Below, one piece after another: positions 54,855-64,000 of a stretch of DNA of 64,000 nt (the first letter of the stretch is position 1; the number at the start of each line of letters is the position of its first letter). The stretch comes from Bryobacterales bacterium (GTDB lineage: Bacteria > Acidobacteriota > Terriglobia > Bryobacterales > UBA6623): assembly GCA_022823865.1 (NCBI GenBank), contig JAJEHF010000112.1, forward strand, positions 1 to 64,000, written 5' to 3'. Made by a program: the position numbers and the translations under genes. The notes below the pieces were generated by a model. The model saw only the letters and a list, made by a program, of their open reading frames with translations, was not told the DNA's origin and did no database searches.

Positions 54855-57800
54855 ATGAGCGCGCTGCAGCGCCGTGACTTCTTGGCGTGGCTGACGGTCG
54901 GTGCCGCGTTCCGACCGAGTCCGCTGCCGGCAGCGGAGGAGTTCCCGGTGCAATTCCGCGAGCCCGGACCTTGCGGCGACCTGCGCGGCCTGGTCGATCC
55001 TGCCGGCGACGCCTTCGAGCTGGAAGCGCGCGGAATGAGAATCGAGCGGACTCTGGCTGCGATGCTGCCTGACGGCGAGCTGCCGCTGGCCCAAGGCTTC
55101 CGCGGCCCGTCCCCGATGCCTCTGGAATACGTCGGGGAAGGGCAGCTGCTCCAGGCGCGCTTCGGCCCGGGCCCGGAAGGCTTCGCCGCCGGCCTGCGGC
55201 GCTGGACAGCGGCGCTAGGCGAGGTGCGGCGAGCCGGATTTCACGCCCTCCCCGACGACGTTGTGCGATTCGAGGTCGCCTCGGAAACCGCGGGCGGCCT
55301 CGAATACCGCGTAGGCCAGTGGCGCATGGCTTGGACGGGCGAACGGCTCTCCGGATTCGAACCGATCGCCGAAACCGTCACGAAGTCGCCGCGGCCTTTG
55401 TTCGCTGACGTCACGGCGGAACTCTTCGGCCACCTCGACTCGTTTCGCTATCAGCTTGCGAAGGGGGTTCCCTACTGGCGCTCGAGGCTCGATCCGGCCT
55501 CCGGCATCGGAATCTACGGCAACCAAGGTGTGGCGGTCGGCGACATCGACGCTGACGGCTGGGACGAGCTGTACGTGTGCCAGCCGGGCGGCTTGCCTAA
55601 CCGGCTCTACAGCCGGGGGGCGGACGGGATCTGGGCCGACATCACGGATGAAGCGGGCGTCGGGGTGCTGGACAACACCGCCCAAGCGCTGTTCGTGGAC
55701 CTGAGGAACTTGGGGCGCCAGGACTTGGTCGTGCTAACATCCGCCGGGCCGCTGCTGTTCCTCAACGACGGCTCGGGCCGATTTCGTTTCCGCGAGAACG
55801 CCTTCCGGTTCAACCAGCGGGCCCAGGGCACGTTCGCAGGCATGGCCGCCGCCGACTATGATCGCGACGGCAAGCTGGACCTGTACCTGTGCTCGTATCT
55901 GTACTTCCAGAGCGAGGATCAGTACCGCTATCCCTCGCCCTATCACGACGCGCAGAACGGGCCGCCGAACTTCTTGTTCCGCAACGAGCTGCAAAGCGAC
56001 GGGGAAGGCGCCTTCGTCGACGTGACGGCGGAGTCGGGATTCGGCGAGAACAATGACCGCTACAGCTTCGCCGCGGCATGGTGCGACTACGACGAGGACG
56101 GCTGGCCCGAGCTCTACGTTGCCAACGACTTTGGCCGGAATAATCTCTACAAGTACTCGGACGGACGCTTCCGGGACATTGCCGAGGAGAAGGGCGTGGA
56201 GGATGTCGGACCGGGCATGAGCGCGGCTTGGTTCGACTACGACGGCGACGGGCGGTTGGACCTGTATGTCACGAACATGTGGACCGCCGCGGGACAGCGC
56301 GTGGCTCGCGATGCGGGGTTCGGGCCGGTCCGCGACGGCGCCCCGCCGGAGGCGTTCCACGGTCACACGAAAGGCAATTCGCTGTATCGCAACGTAGGCG
56401 GGGGATCGTTCGAGTACAGCGCGGCGAGGGAAGGGGTGGAGATGGGGCGCTGGTCGTGGTCCGGCGACGGATTCGACTTCGACCTGGACGGCACCCCCGA
56501 GATTCTCGTGACCGCCGGGATGATCACGCATTCGCCGGACAAGGACCTGTGCAGCTTTTTCTGGCGCCGGGTCGTGGCGCAATCGGCCTCGGACACAACT
56601 CCCGTGCCGGACTACGAGACAGGCTGGAACTGTCTCAATCAAATGGTCCGCGAGGACTTTAGCTGGAACGGCAACGAGCCCAACGTCTTCTATGCTCGGC
56701 GCGACGGCCGGTACCGCGATTTTTCCGGGATCTCCGGGCTCGACCTGCCCGCTGACAGCCGGGCCTTCGCCGTGACCGACCTCAGCGGCGATGGCGGCCC
56801 TGACTTGGTGCTCAAGAGTCGGCTCGGGCTGCAGCTGCGGGCCTTCCGCAACCAGTCGGCCGGAAATCGCAAGCCCTTGGTGGTCGAATTGGAGGGCACT
56901 CGCTCCAACCGAGACGCGATCGGGGCGATCGTCAAGGTGGAAACCGACGGCGGAACCCGCGCGCAGTCGCTGGCGGCCGGGTCCGGCTACGTTTCCCAGC
57001 ACACCAAGCGCCTCTCGTTCGGACTGGGCGAGCAAGAAGTCGCCCGCAGGGTGACGGTCCGGTGGCCGTCGGGAGCCGAGCAGGCCTTTGAGAACCTGGC
57101 GGCGGGCTATCGCTACCGCATTCGCGAAGGCGCGTCCGAGACCCAGGCTGCTCCTCTGGCGGCCGCCAGCGTTCTGGCAGAGCCCGTCCAGCCGCTCCAG
57201 CCCGACAACCGCCTCGTGTTCGAGCCGACCTGGCTGATGGATCCCGTGCCGCTGCCCGAGCCCGCCGAGCCAGGCTTTCTGATACTGACGGATGGCGGAC
57301 TGCCGAAAGCTCCTTCGACAGTGCCGTTCCAAGTCGTGGACTTGAGCGCTGCGCCGCCGGATCGAGCCGCCGCTTTCGCGATTTTTAGGAGGTATCTGTT
57401 CGACTACCGGACCGGACTCCGGCTGCCGCTGGTGATGCTGGTAGATTCCCAGAGCAAGGTTCACAAGGTCTATCCCGGCTTGCCGGACGAGGGGGAACTC
57501 CGCAGCGATCACGAGAGCCTTCTCGCCCGCACCCGCGATACGGGCCTGCCGTTCGAAGGGCGCTATTACGTGACTTCCGGCACGAGGAACCACTTCCGCA
57601 TGGGATCCGCTTTCTTGCAGGCGGGGTATCCGGCCCTCTCCCTGCCGTATCTGCGCGAAGCGGCAATGGCACCCGGGGGCAACTTCAAAGCATGGCTCGC
57701 GATCGGGCAGATCGAGCTTCAGGCAGGCAATCTCGCCGAATCCGAGACTTGGCTCGAGCGGGCTGCGTCACTGAACAGTGAATCGCCCCAGGTTTGGAAC

Positions 57801-58337
57801 AACCTAGGCGGCCTGGCCATGGCCCGCGAGGACTTTCTGACTGCCTCGGAGCACTTTCAACGCGCCCTGGACCTCAATGCGGACCTTCCGTACGCACTGG
57901 TTAACGCGGCCCAGGCACAGAGCCGCCTCGGCGATTCGCCCGAGGCGGAGAGGTTGCTGCGCCGGGCCTTGGATCTGGATGCCACTGACTCGGAAGCGGC
58001 CAACCAGCTCGGTCTTGTCTTGGCCAAGCAGGGGCGGCTGCACGACGCTCGCACCTACTTCCAGCGGGCGATCGAGAACCAGCGCGATCACATCGAAGCC
58101 ATCAACAACCTCGCGATCCTGTACGTCCAGCTTGGACAGGTCGGCGACGCCATTGCCGCCCTCCGCTTCGGGATCGAGCAAGCGCCGGACTTCGCTACGT
58201 CGTATATGAACTTGGCGCGTCTGCACGCCGACCGGGGCGACTACGAGAGTTCTAGGCAAGCGCTGCGGCAACTGCTGGAGCGCAGTCCCGAACACGCTGC
58301 CGCAAGGCAGGCGCTCTTGCAACTGCAGGGCCGCTGA
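54855..58337 (+). CDS. ASPIC/UnbV protein with FG-GAP/VCBS repeats and TPRs, Tat-exported
   Basis: The 1,160-aa protein has a twin-arginine leader (RRDFLAWLTVGAAF). FG-GAP/VCBS repeats span ~215-610 (VAVGDIDADGWDELYV, AADYDRDGKLDLYL, WFDYDGDGRLDLYV), each with Asp-rich calcium loops, forming a likely beta-propeller. The ASPIC/UnbV domain is at ~685-755 (IGAIVKVETDGG, VTVRWPSGAEQAFENL). A C-terminal TPR array runs ~905-1158 (AWLAIGQIELQAGNLAESE, QVWNNLGGLAM). CRTAC1-like proteins of this build are widespread in Acidobacteria and Planctomycetes; function is unproven, with extracellular binding or scaffolding suspected. The start has AGGGGCGG upstream. It is convergent with the DUF3500 gene, 18 bases apart. 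Confidence 0.9.
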   Translation: MSALQRRDFLAWLTVGAAFRPSPLPAAEEFPVQFREPGPCGDLRGLVDPAGDAFELEARGMRIERTLAAMLPDGELPLAQGFRGPSPMPLEYVGEGQLLQARFGPGPEGFAAGLRRWTAALGEVRRAGFHALPDDVVRFEVASETAGGLEYRVGQWRMAWTGERLSGFEPIAETVTKSPRPLFADVTAELFGHLDSFRYQLAKGVPYWRSRLDPASGIGIYGNQGVAVGDIDADGWDELYVCQPGGLPNRLYSRGADGIWADITDEAGVGVLDNTAQALFVDLRNLGRQDLVVLTSAGPLLFLNDGSGRFRFRENAFRFNQRAQGTFAGMAAADYDRDGKLDLYLCSYLYFQSEDQYRYPSPYHDAQNGPPNFLFRNELQSDGEGAFVDVTAESGFGENNDRYSFAAAWCDYDEDGWPELYVANDFGRNNLYKYSDGRFRDIAEEKGVEDVGPGMSAAWFDYDGDGRLDLYVTNMWTAAGQRVARDAGFGPVRDGAPPEAFHGHTKGNSLYRNVGGGSFEYSAAREGVEMGRWSWSGDGFDFDLDGTPEILVTAGMITHSPDKDLCSFFWRRVVAQSASDTTPVPDYETGWNCLNQMVREDFSWNGNEPNVFYARRDGRYRDFSGISGLDLPADSRAFAVTDLSGDGGPDLVLKSRLGLQLRAFRNQSAGNRKPLVVELEGTRSNRDAIGAIVKVETDGGTRAQSLAAGSGYVSQHTKRLSFGLGEQEVARRVTVRWPSGAEQAFENLAAGYRYRIREGASETQAAPLAAASVLAEPVQPLQPDNRLVFEPTWLMDPVPLPEPAEPGFLILTDGGLPKAPSTVPFQVVDLSAAPPDRAAAFAIFRRYLFDYRTGLRLPLVMLVDSQSKVHKVYPGLPDEGELRSDHESLLARTRDTGLPFEGRYYVTSGTRNHFRMGSAFLQAGYPALSLPYLREAAMAPGGNFKAWLAIGQIELQAGNLAESETWLERAASLNSESPQVWNNLGGLAMAREDFLTASEHFQRALDLNADLPYALVNAAQAQSRLGDSPEAERLLRRALDLDATDSEAANQLGLVLAKQGRLHDARTYFQRAIENQRDHIEAINNLAILYVQLGQVGDAIAALRFGIEQAPDFATSYMNLARLHADRGDYESSRQALRQLLERSPEHAAARQALLQLQGR

Positions 58338-58355
58338 GCCCCTGCCAGCACCGGG

Positions 58356-59375
58356 CTAGGCGCCGACGAGACTCTGCCACCAACGGCTCGAGGAGCCGTC
58401 CGGGGCGGTCCAGCCGGGGCGCTCTTGGACATTGACCCAGACATGCACGTGGGGCGACCCGCGGAAATACCAGATCATCGTCGGGCTTTCCAGCTTCCAA
58501 ACGTCCCACACCCCGTCGTTGCCGAGGTCCATGTTCTGATAGAAGGCCATCGTCAGCCTTTCCACGCCTCCGGCCGCCTCGATATGACGCATGGCCTCGT
58601 CCCGGTCGCGCTTGCGGAACGGCGAGAGCAGGTCACTCAGGGTCTGGCTCACCAGCTGGCGCTGGTCTGCGGACATCTCCGAGACCGGCAAGCCGTCCGG
58701 GGAGGCAGATGGCACGGCCGTGTGCACGCTGCGCTCCCGCGGCGCCCTAGGCTGCAAGGCCAGCGCCCGCTGCTTGCCATCGAGTGCCTGGAATACTCCG
58801 TTGGCCTGCTGTGCCTGGAACCAGTACACGTTATTCGGGTGCGTCGGCTTCTCGTAGAAGCTCTCGCCTTCATGGCCGTAGAAGATCGGTCCGCCAAAGG
58901 CGGCGCCTTCCACCGAATCCCCGTCGCAACGGGCCGTGCAGTGCCGGCCGGTGATGACAAACTCGAACTTTCCCGAGCCCGGCGTCCCGAACAGTGCCAC
59001 GGATAGGTTGCGCACGCTGCCGAAGTCGTCTCGGATGTGCTTCTTGAGCGAGTCGGCGAACTCCGGCGCGTGCAGATCCATGAAGATCTGCTCGATCAGC
59101 GCCTGCTGGTCGGGATTGAAGAATCGGCCCACCCGAGCGTCCGTGATGTGCCAGTTGTTCTCTACCCGCGAGCGCAGCGGGCTGTCGAACGGCAGCACCA
59201 CCGTCTCGGCCTGTGCCGGTGTGAGGCTCTCGTGCAGCTGAGCGACCAGAGTCTCTGGCGTGGCGGGCGCGCCGAAAGCGGGACCCGCTCCCAGTGCCGA
59301 ACTTGCCAGAGCGGCCGTGCCCAAGAATTCACGCCGATTCAAGTCGCTGCGGGTCTTCATGGTTGCTGTAAACAA
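58356..59375 (-). CDS. DUF3500 protein, Tat-exported
   Basis: The 339-aa protein has a Tat leader (LNRREFLGTAALASSALG). The body matches DUF3500: NNWHITDARVGRFFNPDQQ, FGTPGSGKFEFVITGRHCT, GPIFYGHEGESFYEKPTH, and a C-terminal SPTMIWYFRGSPHVHVWVNV. The family is secreted and common in organisms that also carry ASPIC/UnbV proteins; no reaction is established. Conserved His and Asp near the end suggest metal binding (inference). The start may be ATG 59360 (MKTRSDLNRREF), which places the twin arginine nearer the N-terminus. Confidence 0.82.
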   Translation of the reverse strand: MFTATMKTRSDLNRREFLGTAALASSALGAGPAFGAPATPETLVAQLHESLTPAQAETVVLPFDSPLRSRVENNWHITDARVGRFFNPDQQALIEQIFMDLHAPEFADSLKKHIRDDFGSVRNLSVALFGTPGSGKFEFVITGRHCTARCDGDSVEGAAFGGPIFYGHEGESFYEKPTHPNNVYWFQAQQANGVFQALDGKQRALALQPRAPRERSVHTAVPSASPDGLPVSEMSADQRQLVSQTLSDLLSPFRKRDRDEAMRHIEAAGGVERLTMAFYQNMDLGNDGVWDVWKLESPTMIWYFRGSPHVHVWVNVQERPGWTAPDGSSSRWWQSLVGA

Positions 59376-59596
59376 TGGCTAGCCCAATGCGGCGTTGGTT
59401 ACCCCCCACGGTGCCTTGATTTGCGGTCAATCGCTCCGCAGGCCCGCGCCGTCGCGCCGTGGCAGAAGAAGCTCCAGGCGGTACGATGTTGACCTCAGGC
59501 AAGAGGCCCGTGCCCGTGCCGGCGATGGTTCTGTCGGAATGAGCAGGACCGTCGCCGGAAAGTCTGCTGGCTGGTTCGAGAATACCCGCTGAAGGA

Positions 59597-61057
59597 ATGA
59601 CCGAAACAGTCTCGATTCCGATGTGGTTGGCCGCCACCTTGGCCGCGCTGTCTGTGTGGGCCGTGGTCGACCGGATCCTCGTCCCGTGCGTCCGCAGCTT
59701 GATCCGCGGTCGGGTCAACCGCATGGTCGACCAACTCAATACACGCCTTCAACTCGGAATTCCTGCGTTTCACCGCACGAAGAGGCGGGTGCTGATCGAC
59801 AGGCTGACGAACGACCCCGCCGTGCAGGAAGCGCTGGCCGCCCGATCCCGGGAAACGGGACAGTCCCGCGACGACCTGTCGCGCGAGGTCGAGGGCTACG
59901 CCCGCGAGATCGTGCCGTCCTTTAACGCCTATGCCTACTTCCGGATCGCGTATCGCGTGGCGCACCGGACCGCGCAGCTACTGTATCGCATGAGATTGGG
60001 CTATGCCGACGACGTGGCGCTCTCGAAGATCGAACCCGACGCCAGCATCGTGTTCGTGATGAACCATCGCAGCAACATGGACTACGTGATCGTCGCTTAC
60101 ATGGTTGCGAACAGGACAGCGCTCAGCTACGCAGTCGGCGAGTGGGCGCGGATCTGGCCGCTAGCGGCGCTGATTCGCTCGCTCGGCGCGTACTTTGTGC
60201 GCCGCCAGTCTGGCAACCAGCTCTACCGCCGGGTGCTGGCGCGCTACGTGCAGATGGCGACCGAGGGAGGGGTTGTGCAGGCCGTCTATCCGGAAGGCGG
60301 GCTTAGCCGAGACGGTCGGCTGCGCGAACCCAAGCTCGGCCTGATCTCCTACATCTTGTCGGCGTTCGATCCTGACGGCCGCCGGGATCTGGTCTTCATT
60401 CCTGTCGGGCTCAACTATGACCGCGTCCTTGAGGACCGCTCGCTCATTGAGGACCTTGAACCAGGAACGGCCTCGCGGGGCAGAGTGCGTGTTTCAATCA
60501 ACTTTCTGCGCTTCGTCGCGAAGAACATCGGCTTGATGCTGCGAGGCGGCTGGTACCGGTTCGGCTACGCCTGCGTGAACTTCGGATCGCCAGTTTCGAT
60601 GCGAGAGTACACCCGGGCGCGAGGGGTCGATTTCCGCGCGCTGGATGCGGCCTCCCGCACCGCGGCGGTGCAACACATCGGTGACCAGCTGCTTCAATCG
60701 GTGGCGGCAGCGATCCCGGTCCTGCCGGTTCCGTTGGTTGCCACGGTATTCGTGCGGCAGCCGGGCAAGCGGCTCAGCGGACTCGAGATCAAAGCGCAGG
60801 TGCAGAGCCTCATCGACGAGGCCCAGCAGTCCGGCGCCTACGTCCACATTCCCCGGGCCGACCGCGAGTACGCGATCACGGTCGGACTGCGGACGCTCCT
60901 GCTGCGGCACTTTGTCGACGAGCAGGACGGCCTGTACATCGCTCGCGCCGATGCCGAGCGCGCTCTGCGCTACTACGCGAACTCGATCGAGCAGTTCCTG
61001 CGCGCAGGGCGACAGGCTCCGTCCGCCGGGGCAGGGCAGGCACGCTCGGCGCCCTAG
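59597..61057 (+). CDS. PlsB-like glycerol-3-phosphate acyltransferase
   Basis: The 486-aa protein has one N-terminal membrane helix (WLAATLAALSVWAVVDRIL). Acyltransferase block I is FVMNHRSNMDYVIVAYM (HxxxxD, residue ~156); the later block is AVYPEGGLSRDGRLREPKLG (~230), like PlsB's EGGRSRTGRLxxPK. IWPLAALIRSLGAYFVRR also fits PlsB/DHAPAT more than PlsC. It would acylate glycerol-3-phosphate at sn-1 at the inner membrane as the first step of phospholipid synthesis. It is shorter than E. coli PlsB (~807 aa) because the large flanking regions are missing. GAAGGA abuts the ATG with almost no spacing, so the start is not certain. Confidence 0.8.
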   Translation: MTETVSIPMWLAATLAALSVWAVVDRILVPCVRSLIRGRVNRMVDQLNTRLQLGIPAFHRTKRRVLIDRLTNDPAVQEALAARSRETGQSRDDLSREVEGYAREIVPSFNAYAYFRIAYRVAHRTAQLLYRMRLGYADDVALSKIEPDASIVFVMNHRSNMDYVIVAYMVANRTALSYAVGEWARIWPLAALIRSLGAYFVRRQSGNQLYRRVLARYVQMATEGGVVQAVYPEGGLSRDGRLREPKLGLISYILSAFDPDGRRDLVFIPVGLNYDRVLEDRSLIEDLEPGTASRGRVRVSINFLRFVAKNIGLMLRGGWYRFGYACVNFGSPVSMREYTRARGVDFRALDAASRTAAVQHIGDQLLQSVAAAIPVLPVPLVATVFVRQPGKRLSGLEIKAQVQSLIDEAQQSGAYVHIPRADREYAITVGLRTLLLRHFVDEQDGLYIARADAERALRYYANSIEQFLRAGRQAPSAGAGQARSAP

Positions 61058-61082
61058 CTGCCATCGATGAATCCCGGATTGG

Positions 61083-62684
61083 CTACAAGCTGAGCTCCCA
61101 TCCCTTGCGGAACTGGGGCTTGACCCACTGGTTCGCCTCTTCGTTGTTGCTGAACTTGCCGGCCTCGTTGTCCCACATGAGCTTCCCCTCGAAATGCGCG
61201 GCGGCTGCTCCGAGCACCAGCCACTCCGTGAAGGGTGCGGCCAGATCAAAGTTGGAGCAAGCCGCCGACCCGCCCTTGGACGCGCGGATCCAGTCGTGCA
61301 CGTGGGCGGTAGTGTTACTGCCCGTAGAAGCCCCGGGGGAACGTGACAGGTACGCGGGCGGCAGCTCGTAGTCGGCCCACCTAGAGCCAGGCAGCAATCC
61401 GACACCCTCGCCGCGGCCGTTGGTGCCGAGGTGCCCCTTCGAGCCCACGAAGATGCAGTTGTAGCCGCTGGTGTCCGGCGACCCTGGGAATCCCGTGCGC
61501 CTGCCCCCACGCGGCCCGACTTGCGGCCCTTCCCCGGCGATCTTGCGGGCCTGAGCCGCGGTCATGCCTTCCGGCAGATAGGCGTCTCCGTTGGTGTTGT
61601 ACCAGTAGACAGACACCGGCGGCATGTTGAGCCGCGCCGCGAAATCGTATCGCAGCGTGAGCTTGTCCGGGAACGTGAACGGAGGCGAGGAATCCTTGTG
61701 GACGCACTCAACGCTGAGCAGGCTCTCCGGCCCCAGTTGCAGCCCCCAGTTCGCCGGCCCCAGGATGTGAATGCCCCAGTCGCCGATCAGGCCGGAGCCG
61801 AAGTCGTGGAAGCCGCGCCAGTTGAATGGCAGATAGAAGCCGAATTTCGACGTGTCGAACCCGCCTCCGCCCGGTCGCCGAGGGCCTGCATCCCTACCCG
61901 CCTCGCCCTGCGCGCTCCTCGCGGGCGGTCGCGGAATCCGCACGCGGCCCAGTCTGTCGCCACGGGCGCTCGCGAACTGCCGATAGTCTTCGTCGCCGGC
62001 CGTGAACGGGCGCTCGGCAGCGCCGCCGAGCCAAAGATCCCAGTCCAACGTCTCCGGCACAGGGCTGGGAGCCGCATGGCTGCGCATGCCCTGCGGCCAG
62101 ATCGCGGGACGGATCCAGGCGTGGACCTCGGTCACGTCTCCAATCTCGCCGGACCACAGGATCTCGCACGCGACGCGCGTCGCGTCATGGGAGTAGCCCT
62201 GATTGCCCATCTGGGTCGCCACGCCGTACTTGGCGGCAGCCTCTTTGAGGAATCGTGCCTCCCAAGCCGTCCGGGTGAGCGGCTTCTCGACGTAGACGTG
62301 CTTGCCGGCCTGCATGCAGGCGAGCGCGCAAGCGGCATGCATGTGGTCGGGAGTGCCGACCACGACGCCGTCGATGTCCTTGCCGGACTTGTCGAGCATG
62401 ACCCGATAGTCCTTGTATTTCGCGGCTTTCGACCAGTACGCGAACCCCTCGGCCCCGCGGTCCCAGTCCACGTCGGCAAGGGCGACGACATTCTGGGTCT
62501 CGCAGTGCGTCAATACAAGGGCCGGCCTTCCGCCGGCGCCGATCGAGGCTATGTTGAGCTTTTCGTTCGGAGACTTGTATCCCAGCGCCTTGAGCGACGG
62601 GACAGCCCCGTAGCCGCCGGTCGGAACCGCTCCTGCCAAGAGGCTGCCAAAGAAGAAATGACGTCTCGAAAGATCCTGTGCCAT
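61083..62684 (-). CDS. Gfo/Idh/MocA-family oxidoreductase, Tat-exported
   Basis: The protein is 533 aa from MAQDLSRRHFFFGSLLAGAVP, a twin-arginine leader; GGAAA precedes this ATG, whereas the track start at 62738 adds 18 unsupported residues. The NAD(P)-binding part has LNIASIGAGGRPALV and VVALADVDW. VVVGTPDHMHAACALACMQAGKHVYVEKPL holds the EKP motif. The C-terminal part has the Tat-type bacterial extension (FNWRGFHDFGSGLIGDWGIHI). These exported members act on sugars or sugar derivatives in the periplasm, with tightly bound cofactor. The substrate is unknown. It is convergent with the acyltransferase gene. Confidence 0.88.
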   Translation of the reverse strand: MAQDLSRRHFFFGSLLAGAVPTGGYGAVPSLKALGYKSPNEKLNIASIGAGGRPALVLTHCETQNVVALADVDWDRGAEGFAYWSKAAKYKDYRVMLDKSGKDIDGVVVGTPDHMHAACALACMQAGKHVYVEKPLTRTAWEARFLKEAAAKYGVATQMGNQGYSHDATRVACEILWSGEIGDVTEVHAWIRPAIWPQGMRSHAAPSPVPETLDWDLWLGGAAERPFTAGDEDYRQFASARGDRLGRVRIPRPPARSAQGEAGRDAGPRRPGGGGFDTSKFGFYLPFNWRGFHDFGSGLIGDWGIHILGPANWGLQLGPESLLSVECVHKDSSPPFTFPDKLTLRYDFAARLNMPPVSVYWYNTNGDAYLPEGMTAAQARKIAGEGPQVGPRGGRRTGFPGSPDTSGYNCIFVGSKGHLGTNGRGEGVGLLPGSRWADYELPPAYLSRSPGASTGSNTTAHVHDWIRASKGGSAACSNFDLAAPFTEWLVLGAAAAHFEGKLMWDNEAGKFSNNEEANQWVKPQFRKGWELSL

Positions 62685-62845
62685 CTGTGAGTTTCCGTTA
62701 CCGTGAGTTCGCGTGTCGGCCCGAACGCCGGGTTGCATCCATGATCGCGCATTCGCCTGCGGGGGGCGATCTGTAGCGCCTGAGTGTGGGCGAATAATGC
62801 GCCATCCACCATGCTTCGACGCTCGGCTAAGGCGGCTTCCACGCT

Positions 62846-63736
62846 CTAGGGAGCCCGCTCGGAAAGACGTTCAGCGAGGGCGGCTATGTCCTCCGGGCCG
62901 ATTCCGCAGCAGCCGCCGACGAAGCTGGCGCCTCGGTCGACGAAGCGCTCCGCTGCGAGCACGAACTGTTCGGTTTCGAAGTCTTCCCGCGCCTGCACCG
63001 AGACTTCGCCGTCCAAGGTGAAGCCCTTCGGCACGTTAAAGCGATTCGGGTAGCCGCCCGTGGGCAGATCGGTCAACTGGCTGATCTGCTCGATGCCGGC
63101 CTCGATCGCATCGGAATGGGTGCAGTTGAAGAGGAAGCCCGCCAGCGGCAGATCCGCGAGCGCCGCATGCGCGTCTTGGATGCTCTCGCCGCTGCGCAGG
63201 CCAGTTCCGGGCTCTTCGTCGAGCGTCCACGACACGTACACCGGGATACTGCGGGCGATTCCCGCGGCCAGAGCTGCCTCGGCGGCATTGCGCGATTCGC
63301 GGATGGAAGACATGGTCTCGCACAGGAACAGGTCCACGTGCGGTTCCAACGCCCGTGCGAGCGCGGCGTAGATCGGCCGCGCCTCCGCATCATCGATCAC
63401 GAGGTCCGGCCGGTAGCTCTCATCCAGCGGCGGCAGGCTGCCCGCGACTAGGACAGGTTCCGCTGATCCGTCCGCAGCCTCCCGAGCAAGTTGGCCGGAA
63501 AGCCCTGCAAGCTCGGTATAGCGGTGGGCTTCGCCCGTCTTGCCCAGATAGCTGGGAACGCATGAATAGCTGTTCGTCGTGACGATGCGGGCACCGGCCG
63601 CGATAAAGTCCCGGTGGACCGCTAGCACGATTTCGGGAGCGTCAACTAGTGCCTTCGCCGACCATAGACCGGATCGCAGCGCCGCGCCCCTGCGGATGAG
63701 TTCGCGTCCCATCCCGCCGTCCATGACGGTAACCAT
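62846..63736 (-). CDS. Homocysteine S-methyltransferase family protein
   Basis: The 296-aa cytoplasmic zinc enzyme has VMDGGMGRELIRRG (barrel start), ARIVTTNSYSCVP, FLCETMSSIRES and the three zinc cysteines in FLFNCTHSDAI and FVGGCCGIGPED. The length matches the MmuM/YbgG type, which moves a methyl group from S-methylmethionine or a betaine-like donor to homocysteine. It lacks cobalamin or folate domains, so it is not MetH. The donor cannot be read from the sequence. The ATG start is directly followed by the family motif. Confidence 0.88.
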   Translation of the reverse strand: MVTVMDGGMGRELIRRGAALRSGLWSAKALVDAPEIVLAVHRDFIAAGARIVTTNSYSCVPSYLGKTGEAHRYTELAGLSGQLAREAADGSAEPVLVAGSLPPLDESYRPDLVIDDAEARPIYAALARALEPHVDLFLCETMSSIRESRNAAEAALAAGIARSIPVYVSWTLDEEPGTGLRSGESIQDAHAALADLPLAGFLFNCTHSDAIEAGIEQISQLTDLPTGGYPNRFNVPKGFTLDGEVSVQAREDFETEQFVLAAERFVDRGASFVGGCCGIGPEDIAALAERLSERAP

Positions 63737-63807
63737 CGCGTAGCCAAGCGTATCACGCCGGGTCGGGGCCGCTTCGACCGCGATGGTGTCGCCAGTTCGC
63801 GCGGCAA

Positions 63808-64000
63808 TTAGTTCAGAATCGCCGAGTACACAAGAGCCGCGAACTTCTCCCGAAGCTTGAGGTCGCCGCCGGGGCGCACCTGCACCATCAGGATCCCGAT
63901 GAGTTGTTCGCTCGGGTCGATCCAGAAGACGGTGCCTTGGGACCCGCCCCAGTAGTAGGAGCCCGCCGAGTACGGGTAGTCCAGCTTGCCGCGGTCCGTC
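63808..64000 (-). CDS. Serine hydrolase, beta-lactamase family (class C-like), C-terminal end only
   Basis: Not in the ORF track. The minus-strand frame is open from the right edge to a TAA at 63808. It reads YPYSAGSYYWGGSQGTVFWI and then DPSEQLIGILMVQVRPG, ending REKFAALVYSAILN. WGGxxGTxFWxDP is the classic end of beta-lactamase/esterase (EstB-like) serine hydrolases. The active-site SxxK and YxN lie outside the window. Confidence 0.75.
   Translation of the reverse strand, partial: TDRGKLDYPYSAGSYYWGGSQGTVFWIDPSEQLIGILMVQVRPGGDLKLREKFAALVYSAILN

Noticed and set aside
55734-57593. 619-aa minus-strand ORF opposite the ASPIC/UnbV gene
   Set aside because: No protein-like motifs; mirrors the Asp-rich FG-GAP codons on the other strand.
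61431-62690. 419-aa plus-strand ORF opposite the Gfo/Idh/MocA gene
   Set aside because: Shadow; the minus strand has a Tat leader and EKP motif.

Overview
This is a high-GC (about 62%) bacterial window. It probably comes from a marine or host-associated member of the Acidobacteriota, close to the Bryobacterales/Solibacter type. The clues are an ASPIC/UnbV-FG-GAP-TPR protein with a Solibacter-style 372-aa partner upstream, twin-arginine leaders on several secreted enzymes, two sulfatases, a GH95 fucosidase, a DUF4955 beta-helix enzyme, and a receptor tail of the kind common in that phylum. The assignment is inference from gene content, because there is no rRNA or other marker in the window. 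I saw no tRNA, rRNA or CRISPR array.

Region 1 (1-19.6 kb): a giant secreted or surface protein (over 5,100 aa, running in from the left edge) made of SwmB-like, Calx-beta and an unnamed 'YWLGG...FYDG' module, capped twice by beta-helix domains. It is two copies of one super-repeat, offset by exactly 7,998 bp at four separate landmarks. It is followed by a secreted protein with two TbpB-like beta-barrel units. These look like a pair of cell-surface proteins.

Region 2 (19.8-28.1 kb): a plus-strand polysaccharide locus of DUF4955 beta-helix protein, GH95 alpha-L-fucosidase, GMC oxidoreductase and sulfatase. The set fits breakdown of a sulfated, fucose-containing glycan. A decayed PIN-domain gene lies within it.

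Region 3 (28.3-33.7 kb, minus strand): a tight five-gene accessory chaperone operon: large TPR protein, J-domain protein with HPP in place of HPD, GrpE-like factor, short Hsp70, and a small zinc-ribbon protein. This is the best candidate here for an undescribed system.

Region 4 (33.7-41 kb): a degraded accessory zone with a frameshifted small gene, a divergent small ORF, a chromate transporter (chrA), a truncated hemB, a large fusion of four Cache-like sensor domains to a family-5 solute-binding protein, and an IS1595-type transposase remnant.

Region 5 (41-64 kb): mostly single genes or pairs: class-III aminotransferase, M48 and M1 metallopeptidases (divergent), orphan histidine kinase, second sulfatase behind a receptor tail remnant, thioredoxin-fold protein, D-2-hydroxyacid dehydrogenase with an MBL-fold hydrolase, the acidobacterial 372-aa protein and ASPIC/UnbV-TPR protein, DUF3500 protein, PlsB-like acyltransferase, Gfo/Idh/MocA oxidoreductase, homocysteine S-methyltransferase, and the tail of a beta-lactamase-family serine hydrolase at the right edge.
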